A stretch of DNA of 64,000 nt from Bin80 sp026708685 (GTDB lineage Bacteria > Bacteroidota > Rhodothermia > Rhodothermales > Bin80): positions 3,968,001 to 4,032,000 of the forward strand of contig OZ241742.1 of assembly GCA_965200955.1 (NCBI GenBank). Direction: 5' to 3'. A program made the translations under genes and the position numbers. Below, one piece after another: positions 17,430 through 26,227 of the stretch. A model generated the notes under the pieces. The model saw only the letters and a program-made list of their open reading frames with translations. It was not told where the DNA came from and did not search any database. Positions within the stretch are counted from its first letter, which is position 1. Every line of letters starts with the position of its first letter.

Positions 17430-18794
17430 TTATTTGGTATGAGTGAGTCCATTCACACTGGCGGGTGCCTCTGCTTCATTGAGTAGGACAGCACCCTCAC
17501 CAGTGGCATAGGCTTCTTCTCCATGTGCAACGAGATCCATTCCCATTCCTTCTTCGGAAACTTCCGCACGCAATTGGGTAATCAATCCAACGAGCTTAAG
17601 AATGATATAGGTCACAACTCCACTAAATACAGCCACCGCAGCGACGGACAGAGCCTGAATTCCTAACTGCCCAAAGCTTCCACTATAGAAAAGTCCATCC
17701 GCTCCACCAGAGTTGATGGCCGTGGTTGCAAGAATTCCAGTGAGTAGAGCACCCATGATTCCACCCATTCCATGAGCGGCAAAGACATCAAGAGAATCAT
17801 CAAGGCTCGTTCTCGTTCGCCATTTAATGATGAAGTAGCTTGGAATGACTCCGATAGATCCAAGGATGAGTGCACCTCCAGGTGATACAAATCCAGCAGC
17901 TGGTGTAATGGCAACCAGACCTACGACGATCCCCGTCGCAATGCCAACAGCGGTGATTTTTCTGGTCGTAAGGTGATCCAGTAATGTCCACACAAAAACT
18001 CCAGCAGCTGGTGCAAGCAAGGTGTTGACCAGTGCCAATGCAGCAATTCCATCGGCAGCCAGTGCACTTCCTCCATTAAACCCAAACCAGCCAAACCACA
18101 ATAGTCCAGCACCCAGCAGGACAAATGGTACGTTATGAGGCAGGAGTGCTTCTCTACCATAATCCTTGCGAGGTCCTAAAACCTTTGCAGCAACCACAGC
18201 AGCGATTCCTGCATTCACATGAACGACCGCACCCCCGGCAAAGTCAAGAGCACCCAGGTTACCGAGCCAGCCCCCACCCCAGACCCAATGGCATACGGGT
18301 GCATAGACGAGCAGTCCCCACAAACCAATAAACAGGACGTAGGGCGTAAATCTCATGCGCTCCACTACAGCACCAGAAATGAGGGCAGCGGTTATGATGG
18401 CAAAGGTGCCCTGAAATCCTACAAAAAGTAAATCTGGAATAGTGCCGTTGGGACCAAGTCCTACACCAGATAGGAGGATGGCCGAAAAATCACCGAAAAA
18501 ATTATTGCCCGATCCAAACGCAAAGGAATAGCCGGCGATGGCCCATAAGGTCCCGGAAACGCCCAAGGCAACAAAGCTCATCATCATCGTATTGAGAGCA
18601 TTCTTGGATCGCACCAGTCCACCATAGAAAAAAGCCAGCGCGGGAGTCATTAACAGAACCAGCGCCGTTGAAACCAGTAGCCACCCCGTATCTGCACCAC
18701 TGATGGGATTGACGGCCTCCGCATCCTGAGCAAATGCGGTCAAAGGAACAAGGAAACCCAAGATTGCCAAGCAACCAAGTTTTTTGTATAGCAT
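17430..18794 (-). CDS. amtB: Ammonium transporter (Amt family)
   Basis: The 454-residue protein has a cleavable signal peptide (to about AFAQ, residue 22) and then about eleven membrane helices. The Amt signature is clear: ALAFFYGGLVRSKN, and DFAGGAVVHVNAGIAA with the family's channel region. It brings ammonium or ammonia across the inner membrane. A C-terminal cytoplasmic tail of about 40 residues (RAEVSEEGMGMDLVAHGEEA) contains the conserved part that receives the PII T-loop. It is the first gene of amt-glnB; a 165-bp A+T-rich leader precedes it, where a TAATTTTG box on the minus strand could be a -7 element but without a well-spaced -33 box. Confidence 0.92.
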   Translation of the reverse strand: MLYKKLGCLAILGFLVPLTAFAQDAEAVNPISGADTGWLLVSTALVLLMTPALAFFYGGLVRSKNALNTMMMSFVALGVSGTLWAIAGYSFAFGSGNNFFGDFSAILLSGVGLGPNGTIPDLLFVGFQGTFAIITAALISGAVVERMRFTPYVLFIGLWGLLVYAPVCHWVWGGGWLGNLGALDFAGGAVVHVNAGIAAVVAAKVLGPRKDYGREALLPHNVPFVLLGAGLLWFGWFGFNGGSALAADGIAALALVNTLLAPAAGVFVWTLLDHLTTRKITAVGIATGIVVGLVAITPAAGFVSPGGALILGSIGVIPSYFIIKWRTRTSLDDSLDVFAAHGMGGIMGALLTGILATTAINSGGADGLFYSGSFGQLGIQALSVAAVAVFSGVVTYIILKLVGLITQLRAEVSEEGMGMDLVAHGEEAYATGEGAVLLNEAEAPASVNGLTHTK

Positions 18795-18962
18795 ATTTGT
18801 GAAAATTTAAGTTGAACGAAAAAATACCTTATTAATTTAGGAAAATAATTCATAATAACAAAATTATTACGTTGTTTTTTCCAATTAATGCAAATTTTCA
18901 CAAATTGCACCCATCCCCATTAGAAAAACTTGATGGGATGAACCTTCCCTTCAAGGATCGGA

Positions 18963-20156
18963 TCAGTCGGAATTCATGATGAACAGGGGAGAATCTCTGA
19001 GATCTTCAAAGTTGGGACGTAACCTCTCAGTATTGTAAAATTTTTCTACGTCAACGACCTTATGCGGTCCATTGATGACTTCCATCGTAATACTTCCGTA
19101 GACCCCATTACGGATATTCACCAAACGACCTGATGTGCCTTCCAGAATTAGGTCAAGAGCTAAATTTCCGTAGGCCATGGGAACGACACAATCCAGAGCA
19201 TCAGGAGCACCGCACCGTACCAGATACCCGAGTCTCTGGTTGACGACATTGATGCGTTTACCGTCATTGTACTTTGGCGATCGTTTTTTGAGTTCTGCTC
19301 CTACTCGGTCACCAATGCCCCCCAACTTTGCATGTCCATACTGATCTTTTTCTGAACCCAGAAAAGACATTTGATCATCTCCAATGATTTTTGCACCTTC
19401 AGAAACCAAAACAACAGAATACCGACTTGGATTCCGATTCCGATCATAAACCATCAGGTCCGTCAATAGATCAATATTAAAATCGATCTCTGGAATGACA
19501 CAGCGATCCGCAGCACCTGCCATGGCAGGCAGAAGTGCAGAATATCCAGCGTAGCGACCGAAGACTTCAATGACCAGAAATCGTTCATGGGATCCCGCTG
19601 AGGTTCTGAGGGTATTGGCAAGCTCAATCGTTCGGGTCACGCAGGTACCAAATCCAATACAATAATCGGTTCCAGGAACATCATTATCCATTGTTTTGGG
19701 GATGGCCACTACATTGACCCCCTCTTTGTGGAGTCGATATCCGTAGCTGAGGGTGTCATCTCCACCGATAGGAATCAGGTAATCAATCCCTAAATATTCA
19801 ATATTGGAGAGAACCGCCGATGTCACATCATTGACCTCTTCAGTGAATTGTTCCTTGAGATGAGCAGGAAGTAGTGTTTGGGGAAGATGACTAGGCCGCG
19901 TACGGGAACTATGTAAAAATGTGCCCCCTGTTCGGGCAGCCACATTGACCGTGGACTCGTTCAATTCTTCAACACTTTCTGAATTATCCACTTCGGGATC
20001 TTGTACTAGATCAACAAGACCAGCCCAGCCACGCTTGATACCAAGTACTTTGTATCCTTCCCGCAAAGCACGGAGAGTGACAGCACGGATGGCAGGGTTA
20101 AGTCCTGGAACATCCCCTCCACCAGTAAGAATTCCGATTGTACCTTTATGTGCCAT
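18963..20156 (-). CDS. pfp: 6-phosphofructokinase, probably PPi-dependent
   Basis: The enzyme phosphorylates fructose 6-phosphate in glycolysis. Starting at the ATG at 20156 (MAHKGTIGILTGGGDVPG) it has 397 residues; a longer frame to 20255 adds 33 residues unlike the family, so the shorter form is preferred. The phosphoryl-donor site reads GGDDT (131-135) and PKTMDND (153-159). In this family Asp after GGD and Lys before TxDND mark pyrophosphate users, whereas ATP enzymes have Gly at both places; this points to a reversible PPi-dependent enzyme. The fructose-phosphate motif FGRYAGYSA (compare MGRxxG) is present. It stands as a single gene. Confidence 0.85.
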   Translation of the reverse strand: MAHKGTIGILTGGGDVPGLNPAIRAVTLRALREGYKVLGIKRGWAGLVDLVQDPEVDNSESVEELNESTVNVAARTGGTFLHSSRTRPSHLPQTLLPAHLKEQFTEEVNDVTSAVLSNIEYLGIDYLIPIGGDDTLSYGYRLHKEGVNVVAIPKTMDNDVPGTDYCIGFGTCVTRTIELANTLRTSAGSHERFLVIEVFGRYAGYSALLPAMAGAADRCVIPEIDFNIDLLTDLMVYDRNRNPSRYSVVLVSEGAKIIGDDQMSFLGSEKDQYGHAKLGGIGDRVGAELKKRSPKYNDGKRINVVNQRLGYLVRCGAPDALDCVVPMAYGNLALDLILEGTSGRLVNIRNGVYGSITMEVINGPHKVVDVEKFYNTERLRPNFEDLRDSPLFIMNSD

Positions 20157-20333
20157 AATGTTTTTGTTGATGAAAATAAAATCAAATTTACGATATATCG
20201 TTGAAATTCGTATCATTCCAATCAGAAAAAAACCCTTTATCCTAGACATCTTCACCTCTCATCTTTGCATTCAATTCAATTTGACCCTCTTGCACAACAT
20301 CAATTGTCTCCATTAGGGTATCAGTCAGATCAA

Positions 20334-20519
20334 CTATTTATCTTGTGATACCATGGCGTGATACAATAGAACATTACGATTGGTATACAACATATGATCT
20401 GGTGGCTGCTTCCATAGCATGAACTGTGTTATCAGTGATTTCCGTTGGTCCAAGTTACGATTACTTCGGGTTCGGATCAACCAAGCGTGGGGTGAAAAAT
20501 ATCTCTTTATAGCTACCAA
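20334..20519 (-). pseudogene. Remnant of an IS110-family transposase C-terminus
   Basis: A 61-codon frame whose segment RTRSNRNLDQRKSLI...FMLWKQ resembles the end of the IS110-type transposase at 26402 (RTRDHTHARLNTQRKLL...MWTVWKN). DNA-level similarity is also visible on the same strand (for example TTTCCGTTGG against TTTTCGTTGG). The rest of the gene is absent, so it is a decayed fragment. Similarity was judged by eye and is modest. Confidence 0.5.
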
Positions 20520-20620
20520 TCTCGTTGTGAGCGTCCTAATTGTTTGGGTACTATTGTTTTATGGGGCATGATAGCCAGATTACTATCCTTTCCCTCAAGC
20601 TTTCAGGTAGTGGAGCATAT
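20515..20620. ncRNA. Candidate structured RNA / IS110-associated repeat, copy 2
   Basis: This stretch aligns over about 100 bases with 26228-26360 (from CCAATCTC through TTATGG(A/G)GCATGA to TGGAGCATAT). Two small hairpins are kept in both copies although the bases differ: CTC...GAG, and CCTAA-TTGT-TTGGG here against CCTACAATTGTAGG there. It abuts the IS110 remnant and precedes a 98-bp repeat. A guide (bridge) RNA or element end of IS110 is possible; strand and function are not established. Confidence 0.4.
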
Positions 20621-20651
20621 GTTCAATTTAGAGGGGATAACTTACATGACT

Positions 20652-20749
20652 GAGGCGTTTGCAAAACCTCTGCGTTTTAGAAAAAATAATGCACTGAAGC
20701 ACTTCTGGTGCCTTTTTGGGAGTTGATCCTGAGGTTTTGCAAAAGGCTT
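20652..20749 (+). repeat. 98-bp MITE-like element, copy A
   Basis: Terminal inverted repeats GCGTTTGCAAAACCTC and GAGGTTTTGCAAAAGG bound a 98-bp element. It is flanked by an exact 4-bp direct repeat GACT (20648-20651 and 20750-20753). The interior is shared with copies at 20816, 25968, 48893 and 62861. No coding capacity. Confidence 0.8.
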
Positions 20750-20815
20750 GACTATATAGAATAAAGCTTTAAGTGCAATCAAAAGTCAGCAATTTGAGTG
20801 AATAAGCATTCAAAT

Positions 20816-20913
20816 AAGCCGTTTGCAAAACCTCTTGGTCAACTATCGAAAATACGTCTCAGGTGCTAAATGGCAGTATTTCTACGAAAACTCTGAGGTT
20901 TTGCAAAAGCCTC
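20816..20913 (-). repeat. 98-bp MITE-like element, copy B
   Basis: Same length and terminal repeats as copy A, inserted in the opposite orientation; the interior words CAGGTGCT and TTTCTACGAAAA identify it. Flanks AAAT and AACT show no target duplication. It lies only 66 bp from copy A. Confidence 0.8.
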
Positions 20914-21260
20914 AACTCTGAAATTTTCAATTTATTGTATCCCCTCCCAATAGTTTTGATCTGTTTGATTTTTCCGTCATTTTCTCCAATTTTGCATTGG
21001 ACTGTGATTAATATAGGAAATTATATCTATCGATTGACATGTAAAATTTCCTCCTTGCTCTATGAACTCATGAATCATTGTCGATTGAACAATGGGAATC
21101 ATTTCTTTTTTAGAACGTCTATTCATTGACTCTTTCATTCATGCCAGTGCCTCATTTCATTGAAATGGATACCGTAGGACATCTTACACCTGACTTATCA
21201 ACTTGGCTCTTTGGAGAAATCCAATTCTCACAATCTATAACAGTGACCGAAGTCACTCCA
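20914..21260. other. Leader region of the ECF sigma operon
   Basis: About 350 A+T-rich bases upstream of the preferred sigma-factor start. The frame is open back to an ATG at 21126 but the extra 45 residues do not resemble a sigma factor. A 14-bp inverted repeat GTGACCGAAGTCAC at 21243-21256 ends 4 bp before the preferred ATG and could be an operator. Confidence 0.45.
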
Positions 21261-21821
21261 ATGAGCTTGGATGAATCCTTGGTGGAGCGGGCTCAGAAAG
21301 GAGATCATCAGGCTTTCCGTGAGATTGTCGAGCGGCACCAAAATTCTGTGATCCATACCGTTACTGGAATGCTTGGCAGTGATCCAGAGGTAGATGATGT
21401 CGTGCAACAAGTTTTTATTCGGTTTTATACAACGCTCCAACGCTTCAGAGGACAATCGTCATGCCGCACTTATCTCACGCGAATTGCAATCAATGCTTCT
21501 CTGGATGCTCTGCGGCGACGAAAACGAATGTTCTCCCGTTTTGTCAGCCGTGATGACGAGACCGTTGGAGTGTCAGATCCTATTGCAGACGATCATCTAT
21601 TTGATCGTTTTGACCGTGTACAGTTGATCCACTCTGCTATGAACGCTCTCAAGCCACATCAACGTGCAGTCGTTGTTCTTCGACTGATTGATGGATACTC
21701 CACAGCAGAAACTGCTCTGATCTTGGGAATTGCCGAAGGCACAGTACTGTCCCGACTCAGTAGGGGTACTCGTCATTTACGCAAACTCTTAGGTCCTATT
21801 CTTGAAGAAGAGAAAGAGTAA
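21261..21821 (+). CDS. ECF-type RNA polymerase sigma factor
   Basis: From the ATG at 21261 (MSLDESLVERAQKGD) the protein has 186 residues, normal for an extracytoplasmic-function sigma factor. Region 2 is visible as VDDVVQQVFIRFYTTLQRFRG with the following RTYLTRIAINASLDALRRRKR. Region 4 reads LKPHQRAVVVLRLIDGYS and then an HTH, AETALILGIAEGTVLSRLSRG. A longer form from 21126 adds 45 residues unlike the family. The gene opens an operon with an anti-sigma-like membrane protein, a Spy-like protein and an efflux system, so it probably directs an envelope-stress or efflux response that includes its own operon (inference). Confidence 0.9.
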   Translation: MSLDESLVERAQKGDHQAFREIVERHQNSVIHTVTGMLGSDPEVDDVVQQVFIRFYTTLQRFRGQSSCRTYLTRIAINASLDALRRRKRMFSRFVSRDDETVGVSDPIADDHLFDRFDRVQLIHSAMNALKPHQRAVVVLRLIDGYSTAETALILGIAEGTVLSRLSRGTRHLRKLLGPILEEEKE

Positions 21822-21846
21822 CTCTATCCAACATGATGAACTCCCC

Positions 21847-22182
21847 ATGAATGATCATCAAATCCAAAACCTTCTCCATGATGCAGTGTCAACGACGACG
21901 AAACATCGTATCCAGCCCTCTCTCACCGATAGGATCATGCTTCAAGTCACATCTATTCATGAACCGCATGAACATTTTTTTCAGGTTCTGTGGGACGCGT
22001 TTAAGCCCATCGCTTTCGCTGCTACATTACTCATCTTAGGATTAATGTCCTATAGTATGGTCCTGAGTCAGAATTATGAAGCATCCCCTACTACCATTGA
22101 ACTTGTCTTTGGGCTTAAACCTCTGACGTTGACCTCTGCCTATCTTGAAGATTTGGATGCATTCCATGCAACGATTCCATGA
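21847..22182 (+). CDS. Putative anti-sigma factor, single-pass membrane protein
   Basis: The protein has a short cytoplasmic N-terminal part, one strong transmembrane helix (about FAATLLILGLMSYSMVL) and a short outer tail. No named domain could be recognised. Its position right after an ECF sigma gene and its topology suggest an anti-sigma factor, but the zinc-binding HxxxCxxC motif of ZAS domains is missing. The ATG at 21847 is preferred; the frame is open to an ATG at 21802 that would overlap the sigma gene by 20 bp. It overlaps the next gene by 4 bp (ATGA). Confidence 0.55.
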   Translation: MNDHQIQNLLHDAVSTTTKHRIQPSLTDRIMLQVTSIHEPHEHFFQVLWDAFKPIAFAATLLILGLMSYSMVLSQNYEASPTTIELVFGLKPLTLTSAYLEDLDAFHATIP

Positions 22183-22637
22183 GTTCACGCGTTAAATCCT
22201 ATTTGTTGCTTGGCTTTGCAGTTATGGCGGGTGCCACCATTGGAATCGTGGCCACAAGTGCATGGCAACATCATCGTAATATGACTCTGTTGGATGTTCG
22301 TCACTCTGGTGGACTCTATCGCCATATGGATCGTATGATTGAGTTTATTGATGAAGACCAGCGGCAACAGGTTCGGCTTGCTCTTCTACGCGGAGAACAG
22401 TCCTTCATCCGTCATCGTAGACGCATGATCGATAGCTTGGCGTATGACCGTCAAGTCCTGATTGATGACCTTCAATTGATTTTAAATCCTGACCAATTGC
22501 AACGAGTGGAACGATGGCTGGATCGCAGAAGAAGCGTACATCAACGTCAAAGAGGCCGCAAGAGTAGAAGTCATCATCCCCACTCCCTGCAAAAAGATTC
22601 TCTATCTCACAGTACACAGACATCACAACTTGAATGA
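22179..22637 (+). CDS. Spy/CpxP-like periplasmic protein
   Basis: This 152-residue protein has an N-terminal membrane anchor or signal (about LLLGFAVMAGATIGIVATSA) followed by a strongly charged, all-helical domain rich in Arg, Gln and Leu. The pattern IDEDQRQQVRLALLRGEQSFIRHR...LNPDQLQRVERWLDRR resembles heavy-metal sensor/CpxP-Spy folds, which bind unfolded proteins or sense metals in the periplasm. The tail is low-complexity and basic. It overlaps its neighbours by 4 bp on both sides, so it is co-translated with the anti-sigma-like and MacA-like genes and may carry the signal for the sigma factor (inference). Confidence 0.6.
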   Translation: MSSRVKSYLLLGFAVMAGATIGIVATSAWQHHRNMTLLDVRHSGGLYRHMDRMIEFIDEDQRQQVRLALLRGEQSFIRHRRRMIDSLAYDRQVLIDDLQLILNPDQLQRVERWLDRRRSVHQRQRGRKSRSHHPHSLQKDSLSHSTQTSQLE

Positions 22638-23893
22638 AATACTTGATTATCACTGTTACCGTTATTCTTACAGCAGGCTCTTTTTGGTATTTTAGCCAAG
22701 GATCTGCTGAACCAATCAGTCCTTTTCGTTTTGTGACCCTTGAACAAGGTGATCTTGAAGCAGTGGTTGCCAGTACTGGAGCTCTGGATGCGGTTACCAC
22801 GGTTCAGGTTGGTACGCAGGTTTCTGGAATCATTTCGGATATTTATGTGGACTTTAACGATCGTGTCCGAGCTGGACAAATCATTGCTCGTATAGATACA
22901 ACCCTCCTGTGGAGTACGGTTCGTGATGCGGAATCCAATCTTGAACGTAATCAGGCCCAACTCAAGCAGGCACAACGCGAATTAGATCGCTTGGAACCGC
23001 TGTACAATCAACAGTTTGTTACTGAAGTGGATTATTCTCGTGCCCAGTTTGACCTCGACATTGCAAAAGCTGCAACCAAAAGTGCTGAGATCAGTCTGGA
23101 CCGCGCTCGTCAAAATCTAAGTTATGCAACCATTATTGCACCGATCTCGGGGACGGTGATTGAACGTAATGTAGATGTTGGACAGACGGTGGCAGCCAGT
23201 TTCTCTGCTCCTCAACTCTTTTTGATTGCCGATGATCTTTCCACGATGGAAATCCTCGCATCCGTGGATGAAAGTGATATTGGCCAAATCCAAGAAGGTC
23301 AATTTGCACGATTTACGGTACAGGCATATCCTGATGACATGTTTGATGGTACCGTGCGACAGGTTCGTCTCCAATCCACGGTTCAAGAGAATGTGGTCAA
23401 TTATACGGTCGTTATAGATGTTGAAAATCCAGATGGACGGCTCCTGCCAGGAATGACTGCCACCGTTGATTTTCTCATAGAATCTGCATCTGATGTTCTC
23501 AAAATTCCTAATGCTGCACTACGTTTTCGTGCAACTCCTCAGATGTTTGAGGTGATCCGTGCACGGCGACAGGCCGCGTCTGACGGACCAGCCTCAGGAA
23601 ATAACAATCGTGGTGGCAGAGCGGCAAGCGGAGGAACTTGGAGTGGAGGCGGAGCTGGTGGATTCGGCGGTGGACGAGACAATGTTGCCATGATCTGGTA
23701 CCTTGATCCAAATGGGGAGTTAATGGCTACACCAGCCCAGACTGGGATCACAGATGGACAAATGACGGAGATCATCAGTCAGCGACTGCAAACTGGAATG
23801 GAAATTATTGCAGGAGTTACACAAACCGATGGCGATGGATCCAATAATCCATTTCAGCGCACCCAACGTCGCTGGAGGCCTGGAGGATTTTAG
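22634..23893 (+). CDS. MacA-like periplasmic adaptor of an ABC efflux system
   Basis: The 419-residue membrane-fusion protein has an N-terminal membrane anchor, a biotinyl-lipoyl-like domain (ALDAVTTVQVGTQVSG...VRAGQIIARID), a coiled-coil hairpin (about 95-160, NLERNQAQLKQAQRELDRLE) and beta-barrel domains. It would link an inner-membrane ABC transporter to an outer-membrane channel. Around residues 312-350 there is a Gly/Ser/Arg-rich insertion that is unusual but occurs in some Bacteroidota MacA homologues. The gene overlaps its upstream neighbour by 4 bp and is 5 bp from the ATPase gene. No TolC-like gene is in the operon. Confidence 0.9.
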   Translation: MKYLIITVTVILTAGSFWYFSQGSAEPISPFRFVTLEQGDLEAVVASTGALDAVTTVQVGTQVSGIISDIYVDFNDRVRAGQIIARIDTTLLWSTVRDAESNLERNQAQLKQAQRELDRLEPLYNQQFVTEVDYSRAQFDLDIAKAATKSAEISLDRARQNLSYATIIAPISGTVIERNVDVGQTVAASFSAPQLFLIADDLSTMEILASVDESDIGQIQEGQFARFTVQAYPDDMFDGTVRQVRLQSTVQENVVNYTVVIDVENPDGRLLPGMTATVDFLIESASDVLKIPNAALRFRATPQMFEVIRARRQAASDGPASGNNNRGGRAASGGTWSGGGAGGFGGGRDNVAMIWYLDPNGELMATPAQTGITDGQMTEIISQRLQTGMEIIAGVTQTDGDGSNNPFQRTQRRWRPGGF

Positions 23894-23898
23894 TCCAT

Positions 23899-24660
23899 AT
23901 GGAACATGATATTGTCATGCGGACGCAGGGATTAACCAAGGTATATACCATGGGCAAGACCGAAGTCCATGCACTTCAGGGGATTGACCTGACCATTGAT
24001 CGTGGAGAAATGATTGCTATTGTGGGGGCATCTGGTTCTGGTAAATCCACCTTGATGAATATCATCGGTTGTTTGGACTATCCTACTTCAGGCACCTACT
24101 ATCTGGATGGAGTTCACCTCGAAAATCTATCCCGTAATGAGTTGGCTGACATCCGAAACAGTAAAATCGGTTTTGTCTTTCAGGGATTTAATTTGCTGTC
24201 TCGGACCACTGCACTTGAAAATGTGGAGCTCCCCCTGCTCTATGATCGGTCTAAACGAAAAATTGCCATCCGAAAAACGGCCGAAGAAGCACTGGAGCGG
24301 GTTGGCCTCGGTGATCGAATGGATCATGAACCCAATGAGCTATCGGGTGGACAGCAACAACGTGTTGCTATCGCACGGGCCTTGGTGACCAATCCATCTA
24401 TCCTTTTAGCTGATGAGCCAACTGGTAATTTAGATAGCAAAACATCCGTAGAGGTACTGACACTTTTTCAGGAACTACACAATCAGGGTATGACTGTTCT
24501 TCTGATCACCCATGAATCGGATGTAGCTCATTGCACCCAGCGTATTATTGAGTTACGCGATGGAAAAATTATTCATGATAAGCATATCCAGCAGGAAATG
24601 GCTGACATGACCACAACAACCGAAGCCCCTGCTTCACTTGACCCAGATCTTGACTCATGA
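23899..24660 (+). CDS. MacB-like ABC transporter ATPase
   Basis: This 253-residue protein is a classic ABC ATPase of the LolD/MacB type. It has Walker A GASGSGKST (43-51), Q-loop VFQGFNLL, signature LSGGQQQRVAIARAL, Walker B LLADEPTGNLDS and an H-loop LITHE. It powers the permease encoded next, in which the MacB ATPase and membrane parts are separate chains. Its last codons overlap the permease start (ATGA). Export substrates of this type include lipoproteins, macrolides or peptides; none can be assigned. Confidence 0.93.
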   Translation: MEHDIVMRTQGLTKVYTMGKTEVHALQGIDLTIDRGEMIAIVGASGSGKSTLMNIIGCLDYPTSGTYYLDGVHLENLSRNELADIRNSKIGFVFQGFNLLSRTTALENVELPLLYDRSKRKIAIRKTAEEALERVGLGDRMDHEPNELSGGQQQRVAIARALVTNPSILLADEPTGNLDSKTSVEVLTLFQELHNQGMTVLLITHESDVAHCTQRIIELRDGKIIHDKHIQQEMADMTTTTEAPASLDPDLDS

Positions 24661-25874
24661 AAGGTTCAACACTTATCAAAATTGCTTCCCAGAGCATCTT
24701 AAAAAATAAGATGCGTACCATGCTCACCATGCTAGGGATTGTCATAGGGGTTGGAGCAGTGATTGTGATGGTTGCCATCGGTCAAGGTGCACAATCACAA
24801 ATTCAGGAACAGATCAATACCCTTGGTACCAACATGATTGTGGTCACCCCTGGATCCAGCCGACAGGGAGGTGTCAGCAGGGGTGCACAAAGCTACAATC
24901 GTCTTACGATTAAAGACTCTGAGAAAATCAAACGCGAAAGCCTGTTTGTATCAGCCGTATCTCCCGTTGTATTTAGTCGAACTCAGGTGATTGGTGGTCA
25001 GGGAAACTGGAGAACGACCATCAATGGTGTGTCTACGGATTATCAAATCATCCGCAACTGGGATATGAAATATGGTCGGTTCTTTGATCAAAGTGAGCTA
25101 CGGCAGATGAGAAGAGTCATGGTTTTAGGCCACACCGTTGCGGAAAATCTGTTTCCCGATGAGGATCCTGTGGGGCTGACAGTTCAGGTCCGTAATGTTC
25201 CCGTGGAAATCATTGGCGTATTAGAGCCTAAAGGGCAGACCGCTAGCGGCAATGATCAGGATGATGTTGTCTTTGCCCCCTACACCACCGTCCAGACTCG
25301 TCTCAGTGGATGGAGTCGAATTTTTCAGATACTCGCCAGTACGCCTTCGTCTCGAGATATCCCAGCCGCACAAGAAGAAATTCGAGCAATCATGCGTGAG
25401 TCTCACGGTATTTCACGCTTTGCAGAAGATGGCTTTACCGTCCGTAATCAGAACGATCTTGCCGAAGCGGAACAGGGAACCACCGAAGTCATGACCCTGC
25501 TCTTGGCTGCAATTGCATCGATTTCATTGTTGGTGGGGGGGATCGGCATCATGAATATCATGCTGGTTTCTGTCACTGAACGTACGCGAGAAATCGGAAT
25601 TCGTATGGCCATTGGAGCACGGGGGCGAGATGTATTGACACAGTTTTTAGTTGAGAGCATTGTCATGAGCGTGCTTGGTGGACTGATTGGAATTGGAATT
25701 GGTTTTGCTGGATCAAGTATTCTCAGCCAACTCACTGGATGGAATACAGTTACCTCTCCAACGACCATTATGATTGCATTAGCCTTCTCGGCAGGTGTCG
25801 GAATTTTCTTTGGATTCTATCCTGCCCGCAAAGCTGCTGCATTAAATCCAATTGAAGCCCTTCGTCACGAGTGA
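24657..25874 (+). CDS. MacB/FtsX-like ABC transporter permease
   Basis: The 405-residue protein has the MacB/FtsX layout: one helix near residues 20-45 (MLTMLGIVIGVGAVIVMVAI), a large periplasmic domain (about 45-275), and three C-terminal helices. The signature MNIMLVSVTERTREIGIRMAIGA is present, as is the typical ending PARKAAALNPIEALRHE. With the preceding ATPase and adaptor it forms a tripartite pump that uses ATP to push substrates out of the periplasm. It is the last gene of the sigma-factor operon; a short stem TTCCCA/TGGGAA follows the stop at 25875-25893 without a clear T-run. Confidence 0.93.
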   Translation: MKGSTLIKIASQSILKNKMRTMLTMLGIVIGVGAVIVMVAIGQGAQSQIQEQINTLGTNMIVVTPGSSRQGGVSRGAQSYNRLTIKDSEKIKRESLFVSAVSPVVFSRTQVIGGQGNWRTTINGVSTDYQIIRNWDMKYGRFFDQSELRQMRRVMVLGHTVAENLFPDEDPVGLTVQVRNVPVEIIGVLEPKGQTASGNDQDDVVFAPYTTVQTRLSGWSRIFQILASTPSSRDIPAAQEEIRAIMRESHGISRFAEDGFTVRNQNDLAEAEQGTTEVMTLLLAAIASISLLVGGIGIMNIMLVSVTERTREIGIRMAIGARGRDVLTQFLVESIVMSVLGGLIGIGIGFAGSSILSQLTGWNTVTSPTTIMIALAFSAGVGIFFGFYPARKAAALNPIEALRHE

Positions 25875-25967
25875 TTCCCACGCTTAATGGGAAGCTCCTT
25901 TCCGCAAAAGATGTATCACAGAATATAGAAGAGACATCAATTAGAATTAATGCACTGTGATACTTAT

Positions 25968-26060
25968 GAGGCGTTTGCAAAACCTCCGCGTTTTAGTAGA
26001 AATAATGATCTTGAGCACCATTGCTAGGTTTTTTGGAGTTGATGGTTTTGCAAAAGGCTC
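25968..26060 (+). repeat. 98-bp MITE-like element, copy C (93 bp)
   Basis: Same terminal repeats and interior (TTTTAGTAGAAATAATG, TTGAGCACC, GGAGTTGA) as copy A, with a 5-bp deletion at the inner edge of the right terminal repeat. Flanks show no target duplication. Confidence 0.8.
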
Positions 26061-26227
26061 ATTTGAAAAGAAAAGTTTCAAACGCAGGCCTCCCATCAAC
26101 AAAAATATGAAATTTTTGAGGGCGCGCAGTGCAATCAAGATGAATGTTAACAAGTACAGCAATATCTGTTGCGGTTAGATTGGTCTACCTGGATGCGGAT
26201 GATCAAGACAAGTGTCATTCAACATGC

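Noticed and set aside
18795..18960. Bacteroidota promoter for amt (TAATTTTG)
   Set aside because: The nearest TTG lies 15 bp upstream of the box rather than 19-20 bp, so the call is not safe.
21126..21260. Longer N-terminus of the ECF sigma factor
   Set aside because: The 45 residues are unlike sigma factors and the internal ATG at 21261 gives a typical start.
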